Of a stretch of 18,167 nucleotides of DNA, positions 14,818 to 18,167 are shown piece after piece; within the stretch, counting starts at the first letter, position 1; every line of letters starts with the position of its first letter. The position numbers and the translations under genes are program-made. The stretch comes from an uncultured Sulfurovum sp. (GTDB lineage Bacteria > Campylobacterota > Campylobacteria > Campylobacterales > Sulfurovaceae): NCBI GenBank assembly GCA_947311605.1, contig CAMZLC010000077.1, positions 1 to 18,167 on the forward strand. The letters run 5' to 3'. The notes under the pieces were generated by a model that was not told the DNA's origin, did no database searches, and was given only the letters and a program-made list of their open reading frames with translations.

Positions 14818-16608
14818 ATGGAAAAACTAGAGATATTACAACACTATTTCGGACACAAAGGTTTTCGTCCTCTGCAGGAGGAAGTTGTCGATGCGATACT
14901 GGAGGGAGAGGATATATTGATGATCCTTCCCACAGGCGGAGGAAAATCTCTTTGCTATCAGCTGCCGACACTGCTGATGGAGGGTGTCACCGTGGTGGTG
15001 TCACCGCTGCTGGCACTGATGCATGATCAGGTGGTCGCACTCAAGGCCAACGGCATAGAGGCCGCGATGCTCAGCTCTATGCAGAGTCTTGAAGAGAGTC
15101 AGGAGACTGAATCACTGTTGCGTCAGGGGGAGATCAAGCTGCTCTATGTCGCACCAGAACGACTGAGTAACGGCTATTTTCTTGCACTTTTGCATGATCT
15201 GAATGTCAATTTCTTTGTGGTGGATGAGGCACACTGTGTGAGTGAATGGGGGCATGAGTTCAGGGAGGACTACCGTAAACTCTCACTGCTCAAAGAGCAG
15301 TTTCCTGCCACATCTATCGCTGCCTTTACGGCGACGGCGACCCATGCAGTAGAGCAGGATATCGCTTCACAGTTGTGCCTGACAAGCCCCAGGCGGGTAC
15401 GGGGCAGTCTCTTCCGTGAAAATCTAATGGTCTCCGCCCAGCATCGCATCAAAGATGGTAGGGCGCAGCTCATGGAGTTCCTCAAGGCTCATGAAGGGGA
15501 TTCAGGGATCATCTATACACTCTCACGCAAATCCACAGAAGCGATCGCAGGATACCTTCGGAGCCGTGGCATAGAGGCGAGAGCCTATCATGCGGGCTTG
15601 CCTACACAAGAGAAGAACCGGACCTTTGCAGACTTTGTGGCAGACAAGGTGCAGGTCGTCGTAGCGACGATCGCCTTTGGGATGGGGATAGACAAGAGCA
15701 ATATCCGCTTTGTAGCCCATATGACACTGCCCAAGACACTGGAGAACTTCTATCAGGAGATCGGCAGGGCAGGGCGTGATGGACTAGAGGCGGAGACGCT
15801 ACTGCTTTTTTCAGCGGCTGATATCGTCCAGCAGAAGTCCTTTATTCATGATTTGCCTGAAGGGCCGTACAAGGAACATGCCTATGGCAAACTCGAACAG
15901 ATGGTACGCTTCGCCAACAGTGAGGCGTGCAGGCATCAGAGTATCGCCAGTTACTTCGATGACACCATTGAGGCTTGCGGCGCTCACTGCGACAACTGCC
16001 TGGCACCCCAGAGCAGCAAGATAGATATCACCGAGGCTGCACGCAAGCTACTCTCTGCTATCTACCGCACACAGCAGCGCTTTGGGCTGCACTATGTGAT
16101 CGATGTGCTTCGGGGCAGCAGAGAGCAGCGTGTATTGGAAAATGGGCATGAAACACTTTCGGTCTATGGGATCGGAGCGGAGTACTCCAAAGCCCAGTGG
16201 CTGACCATAGGCGACAGACTGCTGGAGCTCGGTGCAGTCCATATCGGAGAGTTCAAGGTCTACCACCTGACAGCACTGGGTACCGAGATCCTCAAAGGAA
16301 AAGAAACCGTGGATCTCAAAGAGATACGTTTGAGTATTCGCAAAGCCGTCAAGAAAAAAGAGGATTTTTCTGCGGACTACAATAGCGATATTTTTGAGAA
16401 ACTGCGTGACCTCAGAAGAGAAGTCGCTGCAGAAAAAGGGGTGCCACCCTATATCATTTTCTCCGACAAAACACTCAAGGATATGAGTGTCAAAAGACCC
16501 GAAAACAGAGAGCAGATGCTGGAAGTGCACGGCATAGGAGAGGTCAAATACGAGAGATACGGAGAGCAGTTTTTGACGCTCCTGTATACACTGGAGGCTC
16601 CGGGATAG
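14818..16608 (+). CDS. recQ: ATP-dependent DNA helicase RecQ
   Basis: A 596-residue 3'-5' DNA helicase for recombination and replication-fork repair. The start is set at ATG 14818 because MEKLEILQHYFGHKGFRPLQ is the family beginning. Walker A PTGGGKS is at residues 38-44 and the DEAH box at 136-139, continued by CVSEWGHEFREDYRKL, the aromatic-rich loop. FTATATHAV and GIIYTLSRKSTEAI follow, then the arginine-finger motif QEIGRAGRDG. Zinc ligands are Cys371, Cys387, Cys391 and Cys394 (EACGAHCDNC). A winged-helix RQC domain and a C-terminal HRDC domain (LRREVAAEKGVPPYIIFSDK) complete the standard three-part layout, and the length matches E. coli RecQ. No Shine-Dalgarno is seen within 5-12 bases of the ATG. 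The gene is divergent from dut. Confidence 0.96.
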   Translation: MEKLEILQHYFGHKGFRPLQEEVVDAILEGEDILMILPTGGGKSLCYQLPTLLMEGVTVVVSPLLALMHDQVVALKANGIEAAMLSSMQSLEESQETESLLRQGEIKLLYVAPERLSNGYFLALLHDLNVNFFVVDEAHCVSEWGHEFREDYRKLSLLKEQFPATSIAAFTATATHAVEQDIASQLCLTSPRRVRGSLFRENLMVSAQHRIKDGRAQLMEFLKAHEGDSGIIYTLSRKSTEAIAGYLRSRGIEARAYHAGLPTQEKNRTFADFVADKVQVVVATIAFGMGIDKSNIRFVAHMTLPKTLENFYQEIGRAGRDGLEAETLLLFSAADIVQQKSFIHDLPEGPYKEHAYGKLEQMVRFANSEACRHQSIASYFDDTIEACGAHCDNCLAPQSSKIDITEAARKLLSAIYRTQQRFGLHYVIDVLRGSREQRVLENGHETLSVYGIGAEYSKAQWLTIGDRLLELGAVHIGEFKVYHLTALGTEILKGKETVDLKEIRLSIRKAVKKKEDFSADYNSDIFEKLRDLRREVAAEKGVPPYIIFSDKTLKDMSVKRPENREQMLEVHGIGEVKYERYGEQFLTLLYTLEAPG

Positions 16609-16621
16609 GATTTGGTATTTG
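16609..16621 (+). repeat. 13-bp direct repeat, left copy
   Basis: GATTTGGTATTTG begins one base after the recQ stop codon. An identical copy lies at 16866-16878 in the same orientation. Within the left copy GGTAT pairs with ATACC (16622-16626) across TTG to make a small hairpin with no T run, so it is not a typical terminator. Confidence 0.8.
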
Positions 16622-16865
16622 ATACCCGACCCCAGCCCAAAGAGTGTATTCAGCACCTTTGCTTCCTCTCTTTTTCAATCAATGTATCAACCCTGAGTAG
16701 TTCACGTTAGTAAAGGAAAAGCTCTTATTGATGCTTTAGAAAGTATTCTTTTACACCTTGTAGAAGATGGGTGATCTCTATTGTATCGTTTGGGTTTATT
16801 TCAGATGCAACGACTGTTTGCTTTGATCTCGAAATTTAAAATATCCAACATCTGACCTGTGCAGT
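16622..16865. other. 244-bp gene-free segment between the 13-bp repeats
   Basis: This stretch holds no intact gene that I can support. On the - strand an open run of 36 codons (16728-16835) in the frame of the GNAT fragment has protein-like composition (ASEINPNDTIEITHLLQGVK) and ends TAA at 16725-16727. On the + strand a stretch VSKGKALIDALESILLHLVE also reads as plausible peptide; both cannot be real. It looks like scrambled gene debris. The ends of the segment are not inverted repeats, so a mobile element is not indicated. Confidence 0.45.
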
Positions 16866-16934
16866 GATTTGGTATTTGGCGTGGAGTTTGAGTGTGGCTT
16901 CTATATCCTCTAGAGTGGCTATTTTATATTCCAT
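16836..16934 (-). pseudogene. Truncated GNAT-family acetyltransferase, N-terminal fragment
   Basis: ATG 16934 opens a 32-residue frame beginning MEYKIATLEDIEATLKLHAK, the usual start of a GNAT N-acetyltransferase (an I/R-x-AT-x-D-hydrophobic pattern leading into the first helix). GNAT domains need about 140 residues, so only the first strand and helix remain. Resemblance stops at AKYQI, which is encoded by the right copy of the 13-bp repeat (16866-16878), and the frame ends at TAA 16836-16838. The ATG overlaps the end of the PNPOx-like gene by 11 bases, with AAAGG ten bases upstream, so the intact ancestor was the second gene of that operon. The N-terminal assignment is from recalled pattern. 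Confidence 0.55.
16866..16878 (+). repeat. 13-bp direct repeat, right copy
   Basis: GATTTGGTATTTG, identical to 16609-16621. On the - strand it encodes AKYQI of the GNAT fragment and marks the point where the acetyltransferase-like sequence ends. Confidence 0.8.
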
Positions 16935-17526
16935 CTTTTAAACCTTTCATCATTTCTATTGTTTCATTGTCTATTTCGGTATTACGTTCTTTTAAATGCT
17001 CTAGTATCCTATCAAATCTCTCTTTATCTAGGTGCTGACCAAATTTAAATTTGCATGACACAGTACTAGGTACTATCTTTACCACTGCTGTGGCTTTTAG
17101 TGCTTTATCATAGGCTTCATCACTAAAAGGTTTGTAGCCTCCCTCTGGTTGGAGCTTTTGCATCATCGTTTCAAACATCATGGCTTTTTCTTCTCTACTC
17201 TTTACTACCTCTGCCACACCATCAATGCTAACAGACTTAAAAAAGTGTGTCGCAGGGCATGCCAAACCCTCCGTAGCGCTAAAAAATGAAGCGATAATGG
17301 AGTAGCTCTCCACTACGGAGAAAGAGACGTGAGGGTTTTGCTCTAGCATCTTCATCTTTTTGTTTTTTAATGCACCATGAAAATAGATGTTTTTCTCTAT
17401 ACGTACAAAATTTAGAGGTACTGCATAAGGGTCGTTGTCATGACATAGAGCTAATGTACCATACTCTGCTTTGTCTAGGACTTCGTTTATGATGTGTTTG
17501 TCTGTGATTTCAAATATTTTTTTCAT
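16924..17526 (-). CDS. Pyridoxamine 5'-phosphate oxidase-like (FMN-binding split-barrel) protein
   Basis: A 200-residue cytosolic protein of the pyridoxamine 5'-phosphate oxidase-like family (Nim-related, Pyridox_ox_2 type). The signature is AEYGTLALCHDNDPYAVPLN near residue 21, followed by YFHGALKNKKMKML and later ATHFFKSVSIDGVAEVV. Such split-barrel proteins bind FMN, F420 or heme; the substrate cannot be told and it should not be called PdxH. The start is ATG 17526 because AGGAG (17531-17535) sits four bases upstream; the frame runs on to 17541 without support. A TATAAT/TTGTTG promoter lies upstream, shared with the divergent MocR-type regulator, which is a common arrangement. It is followed by the truncated GNAT gene. 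Local composition is clearly more AT-rich than recQ. Confidence 0.85.
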   Translation of the reverse strand: MKKIFEITDKHIINEVLDKAEYGTLALCHDNDPYAVPLNFVRIEKNIYFHGALKNKKMKMLEQNPHVSFSVVESYSIIASFFSATEGLACPATHFFKSVSIDGVAEVVKSREEKAMMFETMMQKLQPEGGYKPFSDEAYDKALKATAVVKIVPSTVSCKFKFGQHLDKERFDRILEHLKERNTEIDNETIEMMKGLKDGI

Positions 17527-17551
17527 AGCTTCTCCTATCAATTTTTATGCT

Positions 17552-17580
17552 ATTATACGTCTTATCTGTACTTACAACAA
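17552..17580 (-). promoter_or_regulatory. Promoter of the PNPOx-like gene
   Basis: On the - strand TATAAT occupies 17557 to 17552 and TTGTTG 17580 to 17575, with a 17-base spacer. The predicted start near 17545 gives a leader of about 19 bases to ATG 17526. The -35 overlaps the left TACAA of a direct repeat that may be the operator for the divergent regulator. Confidence 0.55.
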
Positions 17581-17587
17581 GATACAA
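17573..17587 (+). promoter_or_regulatory. Candidate MocR-type operator: TACAA direct repeat
   Basis: TACAA occurs at 17573-17577 and again at 17583-17587, in the same orientation and 10 bases apart (one helical turn), in the 87-base divergent region. MocR/PdxR/GabR regulators are known to bind directly repeated half-sites near their own divergent promoters. The position over the -35 of the PNPOx-like gene suits repression or autoregulation. It is a short match in AT-rich DNA. Confidence 0.3.
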
Positions 17588-17613
17588 AATATTTATATTT
17601 TCAAAGGACAGTT

Positions 17614-18165
17614 TTGTATATATTGGACGAAAAAAACAAAACCCCACTACACCTACAGCTCTACAATGCACTAAAACATGACATCAGCACCCACTACCAA
17701 ACAGGAGATAAACTCCCCTCCATACGTAAAGTAGCTGCATTGTATAACCTTAGCAAAACCACCGTAGAGTCTGCATACTCTCAGCTCTATGCAGAGGGGT
17801 ATATAGAGAGCCGTCCTAAGTCTGGGTACTATGTGAGTGAGCTATATTTTGATACTTTTAAGTCAGATGTACCTATGCCCTCTACAAAAAAATCACAAAC
17901 TTACCGATATGATTTCTTCCCTGCCGAGCTTTGTGCAGAAGATTTTCCTCTCAAAACATGGAAACGTCTGACTACCAAGGCACTTGATGAGACTACAGAT
18001 TTTGGTAGCTACCCCGATGGTCAGGGTGAGTTAGCACTTCAGGAACAGATAGCCAAGTATCTTATGGCATCACGTGGTGTCATCTGTAGGGCTGAACAGA
18101 TAGTCATTACTTCAGGCTTTATAGATAGCATGAGGCTTAAGCCTCATGCTATCTATAAAGCCTGA
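17614..18165 (+). CDS. MocR/PdxR-type GntR-family regulator, broken after its 5' third
   Basis: MocR-family regulators join a GntR winged-helix DNA-binding domain to a PLP-binding aminotransferase-like domain and are about 460 residues long. Here the winged helix covers residues about 8-75 (TPLHLQLYNALKHDI, GDKLPSIRKVAALYNLSKTT, EGYIESRPKSGYYV). The start of the aminotransferase domain follows, with DFGSYPDGQGELALQEQIAK and SRGVICRAEQIVITSGF. The start is taken as TTG 17614 since AAAGGA lies five bases upstream; TTG 17623 is an alternative. From 18139 the sequence is the exact reverse complement of the preceding 29 bases, so the last nine codons and the TGA at 18163-18165 are probably not genuine. 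Treat the gene as partial, with real coding only to about 18138. It likely controls the divergent PNPOx-like operon. Confidence 0.82.
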   Translation: MYILDEKNKTPLHLQLYNALKHDISTHYQTGDKLPSIRKVAALYNLSKTTVESAYSQLYAEGYIESRPKSGYYVSELYFDTFKSDVPMPSTKKSQTYRYDFFPAELCAEDFPLKTWKRLTTKALDETTDFGSYPDGQGELALQEQIAKYLMASRGVICRAEQIVITSGFIDSMRLKPHAIYKA

Positions 18166-18167
18166 AG
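18110..18167. repeat. Perfect 58-bp spacer-less palindrome at the window end
   Basis: Bases 18139-18167 are the exact reverse complement of 18110-18138, with the centre in CTTAAG and no loop. The left arm is normal regulator coding sequence (ITSGFIDSMR); the right arm interrupts it and adds a premature stop. Its position at the very end suggests a fold-back assembly or amplification artefact at a contig end rather than biology. Confidence 0.9.

Noticed and set aside
16614..16626. GGTAT-TTG-ATACC hairpin after recQ as an intrinsic terminator.
   Set aside because: The stem is five base pairs, AT-rich, and is followed by CGACCCC rather than a T run.
16622..16865. A small non-autonomous mobile element with 13-bp target duplications.
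   Set aside because: The inner ends are not inverted repeats and no transposase remnant was seen. A 13-bp duplication alone does not show transposition.

Overview
The window reads as chromosomal DNA of a Campylobacterota (epsilonproteobacterial) organism, probably a Sulfurovum- or Sulfurimonas-like sulfur bacterium. The pointers are the order rpmH-rnpA-yidC-jag-mnmE, an all-alpha dimeric dUTPase of the Campylobacter type, TamA/TamB next to each other, and protein sequences of that lineage's style. The genus is an inference. No rRNA, tRNA, CRISPR array, prophage or complete insertion sequence was seen.

Left part (1-5703, all +): the 3' end of proA (proline synthesis) is followed by a tamA-tamB pair. 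TamA is an Omp85-type outer-membrane barrel. TamB is the large inner-membrane-anchored partner that bridges the envelope, and the two genes overlap by 4 nt.

Middle (5704-8864): a short protein made of two CBS domains is encoded on the - strand, immediately downstream of what looks like the decayed C-terminal half of a PII-like protein. Divergently, mgtE (Mg2+ channel) and a CNNM/DUF21-CBS membrane protein form an operon. Three neighbouring genes thus carry CBS pairs, and a symmetric -10 element sits between the two directions.

Housekeeping block (8951-13355, all +): rpmH, rnpA, yidC, jag (khpB) and mnmE cover ribosome protein L34, the RNase P protein, the membrane insertase, an RNA-binding protein and the tRNA U34 GTPase. 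rnpA has no usable start codon after rpmH and must begin inside it. yidD, usual between rnpA and yidC, is missing.

Right part: a lipoprotein of unknown role (+) ends tail-to-tail with dut (-), their stop codons overlapping. recQ (+) is divergent from dut. After recQ the base composition drops clearly, and a 13-bp direct repeat brackets about 245 bp of scrambled DNA. A truncated GNAT acetyltransferase follows, then a flavin-binding PNPOx-like gene (-), and divergently the 5' part of a MocR/PdxR-type regulator.

The last 58 bases are a perfect spacer-less palindrome that breaks the regulator gene. This is most likely an assembly or amplification artefact at a contig end. I found no convincing new multi-gene system. 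The most useful leads are the PII-like remnant beside the CBS gene, the rpmH/rnpA overlap, the repeat-bounded junction, and the MocR operator candidate.
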